Source: Candidatus Megaera endosymbiont of Mesostigma viride
GTDB lineage: Bacteria; Pseudomonadota; Alphaproteobacteria; Rickettsiales; Rickettsiaceae
Length of the DNA: 64,000 nucleotides
Assembly: GCA_020410825.1 (NCBI GenBank)
Contig: CP084576.1
Location: 124,001-188,000, forward strand
Direction: 5' to 3'
The notes under the pieces are model-generated. The model did no database searches, was not told the DNA's origin, and saw only the letters and a program-made list of their open reading frames with translations. This document shows positions 1 to 9,829 of this stretch, piece after piece (position 1 is the first letter of the stretch; every line of letters begins with the position of its first letter). The position numbers and the translations under genes were made by a program.

Positions 1-1
1 T

Positions 2-3000
2 AACTTCTTTGAAATAGGTGGAGACTCTATTTTAAGTATACGGATAGTTTCTAAGGCACGGAACAAAGGGTTGAAGCTTAATGTCAAGGATATTTTCCAA
101 TATCTCACAGTTAGCGGGATACGTCTAGTGATTACTGATGCTGCTGTAGAAAATGATATGCCTATAAATCAAAGAATTGTTACAGGAGATGTATCACTTA
201 TTCCGATTCAAAGATGGTTTTTTGAACAGAATCATGTGAATCCTAATCATTCTAATCAAGCATTTATCATGAACTGTCGATATCAACTTGAATTAGATAA
301 GTTAGAAAATGCGTTAAAAAGTCTTTTGAGTCATCATGACGCGTTACGCTTAAGGTTTATATTGAAAGATGGGGTCTGGACTCAGACCCTTATATCCCCT
401 GAAGAATGTATTGAGTATGTGCAAGGGATTTGTCGATATATTGATGTTCAAGGAATGAGTGAGTTGACAAGAAAGTCTCAGGAAGAAATTATTGAAGAAA
501 TTGGACAGGAAGTACAATCCTGTTTAAATATTACGGCAGGACCCATGATTCAGGTAAGACTTTTAGGTTGTCAAGGTGGTCAGCAGAAGATATTACTAGT
601 GATACATCATTTGAGTGTGGATGGTGTCTCATGGCGAATATTTTTTGAGGATTTGGAGATAGCTTATGCTCAGGTGAGTCGAGGAGAGGCTGTTACACTT
701 TCTTATAAGACACATTCTTATCAAAAGTGGGCAGAAGGATTAAAAGCATATGCTACACGGGAGGAAGTGAAAGCAGAAGTTAAGTATTGGTCACAGATTG
801 GACATATACCGGCATTACCACGCCCTAAGACAGAGTTTGAGTTAGAGAATAAGGATAAGGATCAAAATTATACACAAAACCGTTATACGTATGAGGGAGT
901 AGATAGTGTAGAAGTAGAGTTAGATCATGAGATGACACGTATGTTATTGCAAGAGGTTCATCAAGCGTATCATACGCAGATAAATGATGTTCTATTGACA
1001 GCCCTTGCATTAACTATCAGTGAATGGACAGGAGAAGATAATGTATATCTTGATCTTGAAGGACATGGTCGAGAAGAGATTGTTGGTCTGGATGTGTCTC
1101 GAACGATTGGATGGTTTACAACTGTATTTCCTATTAAGCTTAAAATAGAAGGAGGTGGGTATCGAGAATATATCAAAACTATTAAAGAACAATTACGCCA
1201 GATTCCAAATAAAGGAATTGGGTATGGCGTGTTACGTTATTTAGGGTCAGAAGATATCCAGTCTCAGTTGGCTTGTACTACACCGGAAATAGTATTTAAT
1301 TATCTTGGGCAATGGAACAGTAGTGAACAAACGAATGGGATGTTTACGTTTGGAGATGAGAGTATAGGTTCTAGTGTTGATTTAAAGAACACGCGTGCTC
1401 ATATATTAGAGATTAACAGTCATGTAACACATGGACAGTTTAGGGTGGTGTTTGGCTATAGTGGGAATGTCTATTCAGGTAGTGTGATAAAGCAACTTGC
1501 AACATGCTATATAGATCATTTGAAGGGAATTATTGAGCATTGTCGAGGAGTAGAAATATTAGAATATACACCATCAGATATGCCATTGGCGCATTTGAGT
1601 CAGTCTGAGTTAGATTATTGTATAAAATTGTTACCTAAAAATATTGAACGTATCTATAGATTATCTCCAATGCAAGAGGGATTATTGTTCACAGCATTGT
1701 ATAGGGACTCAGATGAGTACTTGGTACAGGGTTTATATGAACTTACCGGAGAGATCGATACACAGATATTGAAGGAAGCATGGGAAGCTGTGGTAAGTCA
1801 TCACCCTGTTTTAAGGACGGGTTTTGTATATGAGCACGTGAGTCATCCAGTACAATACGTTGTTAAGGATGTAGTATTACCATGGGTAGAAGAAGATTGG
1901 AGTGATTTGTCAGAAACTGAGCAAGAGTTACGATTAGGAGAAGTGATTCAAGAGGATCGAAGGCATCGATTTGATCTTACACAGGTGCCATTGATACGAT
2001 TAAGAGTGATGCGTTGTAGGAAAAATAAAATATATTTGTTATGGACACAGGATCACTTACTAATGGATGGGTGGTGTGGACCGATATTACATAATCAGGT
2101 GATGGTAGCCTATGAACATATTCAGAAAAATAGTATGGTTACTTTACCCTACAGCAGGCCATATGAAGAGTATATTAGATGGTTAGAAACTCAAGACTTG
2201 GAGAAGGCGAAAGAGTTTTGGAAAGGATATTTAAAGGGTATAGAGGAGAAAACACAATTAGACTTAGGAGGTAGTAGTGTCAGAGATAAAGGTACATTCC
2301 AAGAAACGTTAAATTTAGTTGGAGAAGATTATGGGTACTTTGAAACACAATTAAGTGTAGAAGACAGTGAACAGTTAAAGCGATTTGCACAAAGTGTGGG
2401 TATTACAGTGAATACGGTATTGCAAGGAGTGTGGGCATTTGTTTTAAGTAGATATGTTCAGCAGCAAGATGTAGTATTTGGAGTGACGGTATCTGGTCGA
2501 TCTATAGAGTTATCGGGGATTGAGGAAATTGTAGGATTATTCATTAATACGTTACCGTTAAGGGTAACGCTTAATTTAGATTTATCGATTAGGAAATATT
2601 TGCAGTCGATACAGGAGAACATGAGTTCTATTATAGAGCATGGTTATGTATCGTTAGCAGATATTCAAGGGCAGACTGAGTTAAGAGGACGTCATGAGTT
2701 ATTTAACACGTTAATTGTATTTGAGAACTATCCTGTAGGTGAAGAAAGTGCTAATGTAGGATTTGAATTTAAAGGAGTAAGAGGAATAGAAAAGACGGAG
2801 TACGCTTTAACCTTAATGGCTGAAATGGAAGATAGGTTATCAATACAATGGAATTATCAGACACAATATGTTGATATAGACCAATTGAAATCACTTTCTC
2901 AATACTTAATATTGGTATTAACTAAAATAGTAAATAGTCATTTAGATACAGAAGAAACAATAAGGTTACTACCATCTTTATGTGAAGAGGAATCAGATAA

Positions 3001-5626
3001 GGTTCTTATAGAGTGGAATGCGACGGAGAGGGAGTATCCGAGAGATAAGACGGTTGTAGAGTTATTTGAGGAGCAGGTATTTAAAAATCCTAATAATGTA
3101 GCAGTGGTATATGGAGAAGAAAGTCTTACTTATAAGGAGTTAAATGAGCGATCTAATCAGATGGCACACTATCTTCGTTGTCTTGGAGTAAGGGCTGAGA
3201 CGTTAGTAGGAGTTAGTCTAGATCGTTCTTTAGAGCTTATTATAGGAATATTGGGGATTTTGAAGGCTGGAGGGGCGTATGTACCATTAGATCCGGAGTA
3301 TCCAGAGGAGCGGTTACAATTTATGTTAGAGGATACGGCTGCACCGGTATTAATTACGTCAATACATCTAAAAGGTAAATATACAAGCTACAAGGGGAGT
3401 TTTGTAATTATTGATGATGAAAAGACAGAAGAAGAGCTAGGTCAAGAATCTAAGGAGAATCTTGAGAAGATCATCAATGGCGACAATCTTGTATATGTAA
3501 TTTATACTTCTGGTTCTACCGGACAACCTAAAGGTGTGATGAACTCACATAATGGTTTTATGAATCGAATGTATTGGACATTAGATCATTATGAGACAAG
3601 TAATCGAGATTCGTTATTATATATTGCGTCGATGAGTTTTGATATTTCGGTATGGGAAGTTCTACATCCACTTGCTGCAGGAGCTAAACTTGTTATTATA
3701 AAGAACCATAAGGATATGGATGATATTATAAATACAATAGAGTTCAATAGGATCAGCATGGTTCATTTTGTGCCATCATTATTATCTTTATTTTTAGAAA
3801 CAAAAGGGATTTCTAGGTTAAAATCGTTACGTTGTGTAATCACTGGAGGAGAGAAACTATATACCGAGGTTAGGAAAAAGTTTAAAGAAATATTTAGTGA
3901 TACAAGGCTTTATTTAGCATATGGACCCACGGAAGTATCTATTAGCGTTACACATTGGGAATGTAATAATAATGAGTATAAAGATATAACCCCTATAGGT
4001 TGTCCTATATCGAACACGAAGATATATATTTTAGATGAGAATAGATGTCTGGTACCGGTGGGGGCGGTAGGAGAGATATATATAGGGGGTATTGGTTTAG
4101 CGAGGGGGTATTTGAATCGTCCTGAGTTAACGGCGGAACGATTTATAGGGAATCCATTTGCGAATGAAGAAGATATAACTAAAGGAGAGAATTTAAGGTT
4201 ATATCGGACAGGAGATTTAGGACGATATTTATCTGATGGGAACATCGAGTTTAGAGGACGTATAGATGATCAGGTAAAGATACGAGGATATCGGATTGAG
4301 CTTGGGGAGATTGAGAGTGCATTGAATGGATGTGGGGTTGTTCAAGGTAGTGTTGTAGTAGCACGTAGTATGGGGGTTGGAGCGGACAATAGAGTTGGAA
4401 GTGACAAGCGGTTAATTGGGTATATAGTACCTAGTTCAACCTTGAGAGGGAAATTAGTTACACAAGAGAGTTTCAAGAGTAGTACAGGAGAGGAGATAGG
4501 TATTTTAGGTGGGGAAGGGTATATAGATATTGTACGAGAAGTGAAGGAGGAGATAGGGAAGCGGTTACCGGAGTATATGGTACCGGCACATATAGTGTTT
4601 ATAGAAAAGCTGCCACTGACATTGAATGGGAAGGTAGATAAAAAAGGGTTACCGGATCCGGATGTGGAGATGGGTTTAGTACATCAGTATATGGGTCCAA
4701 GGGATGAAGTTGAAGCGAAGTTGTGTAAGATTTGGGCGGAAGTTTTAGGATTAGAGCGTGTAGGTATCCATGATAACTTCTTTGAAATAGGTGGACATTC
4801 ATTGCTTGCACTTATCCTAGTCATGAAAATTAATGATCTCTTTATTATGAAGTTTAAAATATTAGATTTATTTAACAATCCAACAATTTTTCTGATACGA
4901 AGCATGATAGATAAGGGGTTTCAACAAACTTCACAGTCACCAATTTTAGAAATAAAGAGAATTCATAATAAGCCATCTTTGTTTCTTATACACCCTTCTG
5001 GTGGATCTGCTATTTCTTATTTGCTATTAAAAAATTATATCAATAATCTTAGCATTTATGGTATTAATCATCCTTCTTTTATCAATAATAAATTTTTTAA
5101 TACACTTGAAGAAATGGCAGAAGTTTACTGTGATCTTTTAATAAATTATCAAAATAGTAATCCATTAATTATAGCAGGTTGGTCTTTTGGAGGATTAGTA
5201 GCTTATGAAATGGTAAGGTTATTGATTCTAAAAAAAATTCAATTAGCTGGACTAATTTTAATTGATACTTTTACTCCGGAGAAATTACAGGAGAAAAAAG
5301 CTTTTATAGATAATCCAGATTTTAGTATTTTAAATTATGCTATAAAGGACAATACATTTAATAAGCTTCTAAAAGAAAATTTTTATTATTCGCATACTCA
5401 AACAAAAAATTATTTACCTTTACCATTAGAAAAAAACATACCTTCTGTTTTACTAAAAGTGGATAATAATTTAGATTATGGGTGGGATCATTTATTGCAT
5501 AATTTAGAAATTAAAAATATATCAGGAAATCATGAAAGTTTATTTGAAAAAGAAAATATATATTCGACATCAATCGGTCTTCAGTTTGCTATTAAACAAA
5601 TTCTGCAGGCTTATTATAAATTATAA
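2..5626 (+). CDS. Nonribosomal peptide synthetase, C-terminal part (T-E-C-A-T-TE), 5' truncated by window
   Basis: The reading frame is open from base 2, so the gene starts upstream of the window; the TTG at 71 is not a true start. The visible order is: end of a carrier domain (GGDS, bases 20-31); epimerization domain (HHLSVDG near base 604, then GWFTTVFP, GIGYG and FNYLGQW); condensation domain (IERIYRLSPMQEG, DHLLMDGW near base 2051); adenylation domain (about 3040-4660; YTSGSTGQPKG, AYGPTE, GYRIELGE, NGKVDKK); second carrier (GGHS near 4791); and a type I thioesterase (GWSFGG near 5178, late GNHESLF histidine). E before C implies a D-residue is passed to a DCL-type C domain. This is the release module of an assembly line. 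The A-domain code read against GrsA is D-I-W-H-I-G-A-I-S-K, an aromatic-type pocket. The thioesterase part is visibly more AT-rich than the rest. Product unknown. Confidence 0.96.
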   Translation, partial: NFFEIGGDSILSIRIVSKARNKGLKLNVKDIFQYLTVSGIRLVITDAAVENDMPINQRIVTGDVSLIPIQRWFFEQNHVNPNHSNQAFIMNCRYQLELDKLENALKSLLSHHDALRLRFILKDGVWTQTLISPEECIEYVQGICRYIDVQGMSELTRKSQEEIIEEIGQEVQSCLNITAGPMIQVRLLGCQGGQQKILLVIHHLSVDGVSWRIFFEDLEIAYAQVSRGEAVTLSYKTHSYQKWAEGLKAYATREEVKAEVKYWSQIGHIPALPRPKTEFELENKDKDQNYTQNRYTYEGVDSVEVELDHEMTRMLLQEVHQAYHTQINDVLLTALALTISEWTGEDNVYLDLEGHGREEIVGLDVSRTIGWFTTVFPIKLKIEGGGYREYIKTIKEQLRQIPNKGIGYGVLRYLGSEDIQSQLACTTPEIVFNYLGQWNSSEQTNGMFTFGDESIGSSVDLKNTRAHILEINSHVTHGQFRVVFGYSGNVYSGSVIKQLATCYIDHLKGIIEHCRGVEILEYTPSDMPLAHLSQSELDYCIKLLPKNIERIYRLSPMQEGLLFTALYRDSDEYLVQGLYELTGEIDTQILKEAWEAVVSHHPVLRTGFVYEHVSHPVQYVVKDVVLPWVEEDWSDLSETEQELRLGEVIQEDRRHRFDLTQVPLIRLRVMRCRKNKIYLLWTQDHLLMDGWCGPILHNQVMVAYEHIQKNSMVTLPYSRPYEEYIRWLETQDLEKAKEFWKGYLKGIEEKTQLDLGGSSVRDKGTFQETLNLVGEDYGYFETQLSVEDSEQLKRFAQSVGITVNTVLQGVWAFVLSRYVQQQDVVFGVTVSGRSIELSGIEEIVGLFINTLPLRVTLNLDLSIRKYLQSIQENMSSIIEHGYVSLADIQGQTELRGRHELFNTLIVFENYPVGEESANVGFEFKGVRGIEKTEYALTLMAEMEDRLSIQWNYQTQYVDIDQLKSLSQYLILVLTKIVNSHLDTEETIRLLPSLCEEESDKVLIEWNATEREYPRDKTVVELFEEQVFKNPNNVAVVYGEESLTYKELNERSNQMAHYLRCLGVRAETLVGVSLDRSLELIIGILGILKAGGAYVPLDPEYPEERLQFMLEDTAAPVLITSIHLKGKYTSYKGSFVIIDDEKTEEELGQESKENLEKIINGDNLVYVIYTSGSTGQPKGVMNSHNGFMNRMYWTLDHYETSNRDSLLYIASMSFDISVWEVLHPLAAGAKLVIIKNHKDMDDIINTIEFNRISMVHFVPSLLSLFLETKGISRLKSLRCVITGGEKLYTEVRKKFKEIFSDTRLYLAYGPTEVSISVTHWECNNNEYKDITPIGCPISNTKIYILDENRCLVPVGAVGEIYIGGIGLARGYLNRPELTAERFIGNPFANEEDITKGENLRLYRTGDLGRYLSDGNIEFRGRIDDQVKIRGYRIELGEIESALNGCGVVQGSVVVARSMGVGADNRVGSDKRLIGYIVPSSTLRGKLVTQESFKSSTGEEIGILGGEGYIDIVREVKEEIGKRLPEYMVPAHIVFIEKLPLTLNGKVDKKGLPDPDVEMGLVHQYMGPRDEVEAKLCKIWAEVLGLERVGIHDNFFEIGGHSLLALILVMKINDLFIMKFKILDLFNNPTIFLIRSMIDKGFQQTSQSPILEIKRIHNKPSLFLIHPSGGSAISYLLLKNYINNLSIYGINHPSFINNKFFNTLEEMAEVYCDLLINYQNSNPLIIAGWSFGGLVAYEMVRLLILKKIQLAGLILIDTFTPEKLQEKKAFIDNPDFSILNYAIKDNTFNKLLKENFYYSHTQTKNYLPLPLEKNIPSVLLKVDNNLDYGWDHLLHNLEIKNISGNHESLFEKENIYSTSIGLQFAIKQILQAYYKL
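4774..4795 (+). repeat. 22-bp exact repeat of window bases 1-22 in the second carrier domain
   Basis: The bases coding for the N-F-F-E-I-G-G stretch of the carrier domain are identical at 1-22 and here, then diverge (GGDS versus GGHS). Identity at DNA level including wobble positions points to recent module duplication or recombination between modules, not just protein conservation. Confidence 0.8.
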
Positions 5627-5758
5627 AATTTAAGTTGGTTAATTTGATTGCAAATCATCTCTTGATATGTTGTATGGTTAATGAGACTAATGTATGTCAA
5701 TTTGGGATAAGATTAGCTGTACTAGTTACGACGGCGTGTTAACCAAAGTTCAAGTTTT

Positions 5759-6852
5759 CTATGTGGCGATAAATTTAAAATTAAAATTTTTACCTAATAA
5801 AAGATTTTTTAATTTTTTTCGTATTAAAATTCCGCATACAAAGACAAAAATGAAGCTGACTAACCTTTTGAAGTTCTGCACCAAGGCTATCATATAGCAT
5901 TGAATCTGAAATTTGTGAATACCTCGATATTTTGCTCTTCGCAAGCAATGATTTTCTTTAGCTTCAGCAAATAAGCCCTCAATTTTCCATTGTCTCTCTT
6001 TTAATTTGTTCTTAAAATCAGCTGTATTTTGGCGAAATCTTACTCCCTCAACTTCATCTTGATGAGGACTTCTATATATAAATCGTGATCTGTTTTGATA
6101 TTTATCAGATAAACAGGTTTCACGCAGGGTACATGTCAACCTTTGATGCGATATCTCTTTATTATTCCATGCTCCAATTTATCGTAAGGCTAGAGATAAT
6201 GATATATATCGATCACTTTCTATATCATACTGAAATTCTCCTCGGCTTATTTTTCCTTCCCCTAAATTTTCACTATGTAAAGGAATATAGGTTATTATAT
6301 CTTCTGATCGAAAATATTCATAAGTTGGCTTACGTCCATAACCTTTATCTGCAATCCATTCCTTTACCTTAAAAGTAAAATGGTTTAATATATAATTGGC
6401 TCTTTCCAGAAGAATAGTACATTCATGTTTAGAACATGTTGTGGCATGGCAATCTACAATCATACGTGAATCAGCATCGATTGAATAATGTGTTCTATAC
6501 TTAACTTCTTATAAGCTGATCCTTTAGATACTAATGTAGAATCAGGATCAGTCTTGCTAACGTGGGTTTAATTAGAAATTTTTCTTTCTCTTCTACCTTC
6601 TTTAAAATCATGATATCGACGTTCATAGGCTTTTAATTCTCTTGATTCAGGATCACTGCATTCTCTTTCAACCAAACTATTCATCGCAGCATCTGCTTCA
6701 ACCAAGCTTGCATTGGAAATCATCCGTTTGCCACTAATGATCCCTGCTTTTTTCCATTTCAAAATAAGTATTTCAAAAATTTTTTGAAACGTTTCTATAC
6801 CGAATCGATCTCTAATTTTGCTAAGTGATGAGTGGTCAGGTACTTTATCTTC
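5759..6852 (-). pseudogene. IS1182-family transposase remnant, central and C-terminal part
   Basis: Several broken minus-strand frames together give an IS1182-type DDE transposase. Near 6840 the KVPDHSSLSK stretch is visible, then KAGIISGKRMISNAS, a middle part with IVDCHATTCSKHE and WIADKGYG, and the C-terminal RQWKIEGLFAEAKENH followed by LRRAKYRG. Frames are interrupted around 6150, 6480 and 6560, so it is inactive. The N-terminal piece continues after the inserted IS21 element, at 9388. Confidence 0.85.
6847..6852 (+). repeat. Target-site duplication ATCTTC, left copy
   Basis: ATCTTC directly precedes the left end of the IS21 element and recurs at 9388-9393 directly after its right end. 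Removing the element and one copy rejoins the interrupted transposase frame (N-L-E-D joined to K-V-P-D). Confidence 0.85.
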
Positions 6853-7022
6853 TGTTGTGCGCCAGGTATTTTAGGCCACTAAAAAAGGAACTGCGCCAAG
6901 CATACTAGTCCACCCCTGCGCCAGGTGAGAAGTCCACTTTCAAAAGAAGAAAACAATGCTAATTTAATAACTTATTGTTAATTAAATTAGAGTTTAAATT
7001 AAATTGAATGAGGAAATATAGT

Positions 7023-8567
7023 ATGTCAACAATTAGAGAAGTGCTGTACCAGCACATCAAAGGTAATAGCCAAAGACAGATAGCTAGATCATTTGATCTA
7101 TCCAGGGATACAATAAGAAAATATATTGAGTTAGCAAAACAAGAAAATCTCAGTATTTTAGCTAGTGACTCTGAATTAAACAGGATAGCGATCAAGGTTG
7201 AAGAAAAATTATATAAGAACGAACCTATACATAGAGCATCTGCAATGATAATTCTTGCAGAATATAATGAGGCAATAGGGAACTGGCTAAAACAAAGAAG
7301 TATAACCCACACCCAAATTCGGCGTTTACTATTAGCAGAAGGCGTCAAAGTAAGTAATCGGAGTATTAACCGATATATTCAAAAAGCTTTTCCTAAGCTA
7401 CCCAAGAATACTATTCATATAAAGACTGAACCAGGTCAAGAAGCTCAGGTAGATTTTGGTTATATTGGCAAGATGCAGGATGTTAATGGTAAAAATAGAA
7501 AACTTTATGCTTTTGTAATGACGCTGTCCCATAGTCGTTATCGTTACGTAGAGTTTGCTTTTTCACAGGACCAGGTTAGTTGGGCTCAGCTCCATGTAAA
7601 TGCTTTCAACTTTTTTGGTGGTGTACCGAGTAGGGTAATATTGGATAATTTAAAAGCCGGGGTCATTAAACCTGATATTTATGACCCTACTTTAAATGAG
7701 ACTTATTCAGAATTATCAAGGTTTTATGGTTTTACAATAGACCCGACTAAAGTTTTTAAGCCGGAGCATAAAGGCAAAGTGGAACGCTCTATTAGGATAG
7801 TTAGAGAGCAACTTATAGCCGGTAAATCATATAGCAATATTATAGAGGCGAATATTGAAGCTATCAAGTGGTGTAAAAATGAAATATCACATAGAGTATG
7901 TACTACAACAGGATCGAAGCCAATTGATACATTTTTATTGGAAGAAAAGGAATGTTTACTTCCTATACCTTCAGGTATTTTTGATATGCCGATTTGGACT
8001 AGATGCAGGGTACAAAAAGATCACCATTTTGTAGTCAAAGGTAATTTTTATTCGGTACCGACAAAATATATAGGAGAAGAAGTTAGTGTTCGAGTGGGGA
8101 TAAAGGCTGTTACGGCTTACTATAAACATCAAATCATAAAAACCCATCCGAGGAATTATAATAAAGGTCAATGGATTACCGACGAAAAAGATTACCCAAA
8201 ATCTGCTTTATATTATTTAGAGAATAACCCAGAGAAATGTTTAAGTTGTGCTAAAGATATAGGTAATTCTACACACCAGGTAATAAGTAGAATTCTTGCA
8301 TCAGGCGGTAGAATATCTGTACGTAAAGTTCAAGGTATTTTAAGATTATCCCAGACATACGGTAATGACAGACTAGAAGCTGCATGTTTGCGAGCTGTGT
8401 CTTATGATAATTATACTTATGAGGCTATATCCAATATTTTAAAAAATAAACTGGATCAGTACTCTATTCCTAATATTGAAGGCGGTAAAGTAAAGAATAT
8501 TACGGCTAATGCTTATATTAGAGATCCTAAAGAATATAGTTCTGATATGGAGGTCAATTATGCATAA
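7023..8567 (+). CDS. istA: IS21-family transposase IstA
   Basis: DDE integrase of the IS21 family, about 514 residues. An N-terminal helix-turn-helix is visible (GNSQRQIARSFDLSRDTIRKY), then the integrase core with the QEAQVDFG and ILDNLKAG motifs and EHKGKVERSI carrying the catalytic glutamate. The start is placed at the second methionine of the frame because a GAGGA ribosome site lies about 8 bases upstream. The upstream ATG at 7008 has no such site. Its last 8 bases overlap istB, so the two are probably translationally coupled. No frame damage is seen. Confidence 0.93.
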   Translation: MSTIREVLYQHIKGNSQRQIARSFDLSRDTIRKYIELAKQENLSILASDSELNRIAIKVEEKLYKNEPIHRASAMIILAEYNEAIGNWLKQRSITHTQIRRLLLAEGVKVSNRSINRYIQKAFPKLPKNTIHIKTEPGQEAQVDFGYIGKMQDVNGKNRKLYAFVMTLSHSRYRYVEFAFSQDQVSWAQLHVNAFNFFGGVPSRVILDNLKAGVIKPDIYDPTLNETYSELSRFYGFTIDPTKVFKPEHKGKVERSIRIVREQLIAGKSYSNIIEANIEAIKWCKNEISHRVCTTTGSKPIDTFLLEEKECLLPIPSGIFDMPIWTRCRVQKDHHFVVKGNFYSVPTKYIGEEVSVRVGIKAVTAYYKHQIIKTHPRNYNKGQWITDEKDYPKSALYYLENNPEKCLSCAKDIGNSTHQVISRILASGGRISVRKVQGILRLSQTYGNDRLEAACLRAVSYDNYTYEAISNILKNKLDQYSIPNIEGGKVKNITANAYIRDPKEYSSDMEVNYA

Positions 8568-9330
8568 CTTGCAACTTGATAATTTAGTACAGCAACTAAG
8601 GTTATTAGGTATATCCGATAGCTTGGAGAGTAGATTAAGACAAGCAAGGGATGCAACAATGTCATACGAAGAATTACTTTTAATGTTATTCCAGGACGAG
8701 TTGGATAATAGAAACCAAAGCTCTCTACAGAGAAGAGTTACCCAAGCAAAATTTGAAGAAACAAAAACATTTGAAGGCTTTGATTTAAAACGTTATTCAC
8801 TGAAAATTAGACATGCAATTAATGATTTAATGACAGCAAAATTTATTAAGGAAAAGAATCACGTAATTATTATGGGACCGGTAGGTACCGGTAAAACGCA
8901 CTTATCTCAAGCTCTTGGAATGTTGGCTTGCCAACGTAATAAAAAGGTAAAGTTTATAAGGAGCAACGAGTTGCTTAACGAATTTTACCGTTCTAGAGCT
9001 GATTTTACTTATGACGCTATTTTTAAGCGTTATACAAAAGTTGATTTATTGATCTTAGATGATTTTGGCCTAAAAACCTTATCAGCGGAACAATCATCTG
9101 ATTTATATGATTTAATAGCGGCCGTGCATATAAATGCTAGTCTGATCATTACCACAAATAGGAAAATTGAAACATGGGCGGAAATATTTTTTGATCCTGT
9201 TATGGCTAACGCTGCTTTGGATAGAATAGTTAATAATTCGTATAGAGTAGTATTAGAGGGTGATTCTTACCGAAAAAACTTTACGCCAAAATTTAAAATG
9301 GAGGATGACAATATGATACAAAAAAGTTAG
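8560..9330 (+). CDS. istB: IS21-family helper ATPase IstB
   Basis: DnaC-like AAA+ ATPase that assists IstA in target choice and transposition. Walker A is GPVGTGKTH, Walker B is LLILDDFG, followed by ITTNRKIETWAEIF and the RIVNNSYRVVLEGDSYR tail typical of IstB. The start at 8560 has the upstream ribosome site GGAGGT and begins within the end of istA. About 256 residues, normal for the family. Confidence 0.93.
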   Translation: MHNLQLDNLVQQLRLLGISDSLESRLRQARDATMSYEELLLMLFQDELDNRNQSSLQRRVTQAKFEETKTFEGFDLKRYSLKIRHAINDLMTAKFIKEKNHVIIMGPVGTGKTHLSQALGMLACQRNKKVKFIRSNELLNEFYRSRADFTYDAIFKRYTKVDLLILDDFGLKTLSAEQSSDLYDLIAAVHINASLIITTNRKIETWAEIFFDPVMANAALDRIVNNSYRVVLEGDSYRKNFTPKFKMEDDNMIQKS

Positions 9331-9387
9331 TATATAGTGGACTTCTCATCTGGCGCAGGGGTGGACTAGTATACCTGGCGCACAACA

Positions 9388-9499
9388 ATCTTCAAGGTTT
9401 AATCGACAAAACCAACGATAAGCAATGTTAAGATGAACTTCTTGGCATAATTGGCGATCAGATTCAATACCAAATAGATAACCTATTACATGCTGTCAT
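9388..9499 (-). pseudogene. IS1182-family transposase remnant, N-terminal piece
   Basis: Minus-strand translation gives GYLFGIESDRQLCQE followed by LNIAYRWFCRLNLED, the N-terminal part of an IS1182-type transposase. It joins the K-V-P-D-H-S stretch left of 6852 once the IS21 element is removed. Its own 5' end is cut by the adjoining IS21 fragment. Confidence 0.8.
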
Positions 9500-9785
9500 T
9501 GTCAACTAAAAAGGGACCACTTATTTGTACCAAAAAGGGACCACTTATCTCAAAAATTTTTAGCTCACGGCAACCTCACTTTTTTGATTCTTAGTCCTAT
9601 AACTTGGTCCGGTAATTTTAATCACTTTTCCATGATGTCTTAACCTATCAGTAAGGGCTTTAGTTAATTCTTCACCTTCAAAAATATAATTCCAATTCTC
9701 ATAATCCTTATTAGTAGTAATAATTATTGAGTTATTCTCATATATCTTAGATACAACATTAAAAAATCCTCTACTGAATATTTCG
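9500..9785 (-). pseudogene. Truncated copy of a second IS21-family element (terminus and istB 3' end)
   Basis: Nearly identical to the first 286 bases of the IS21 element at 22716, in the same orientation: same TGTCAACT end, tandem GGGACCACTTAT repeats and the 3' end of istB on the minus strand. Similarity stops near 9785, so the rest of the element has been deleted. Confidence 0.87.
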
Positions 9786-9829
9786 GCAACTAGCGTTAAT
9801 TCAATATTTTATGAATGTTAATGAAGAAA

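Larger units (their letters stand above)
6853..9387 (+). mobile_element. Complete IS21-family element (2,535 bp) with istA/istB
   Basis: Ends are TGTTGTGCGCCAGGTAT on the left and its inverse on the right. Both ends carry internal TGCGCCA-type repeats (three left, two right), as expected for the multiple transposase sites of IS21 ends. It holds two overlapping intact genes, istA and istB, and is flanked by the 6-bp duplication ATCTTC. It sits inside an IS1182-family transposase gene. This is the best preserved mobile element in the window and may be functional. Confidence 0.92.

Noticed and set aside
71..73. TTG as start codon of the NRPS gene
   Set aside because: The frame is open upstream to base 2 and codes for the conserved carrier motif, so the gene begins before the window.
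3910..4905. Minus-strand open frames opposite the adenylation and carrier domains
   Set aside because: They are shadows of the strongly conserved NRPS frame and have no domain content.
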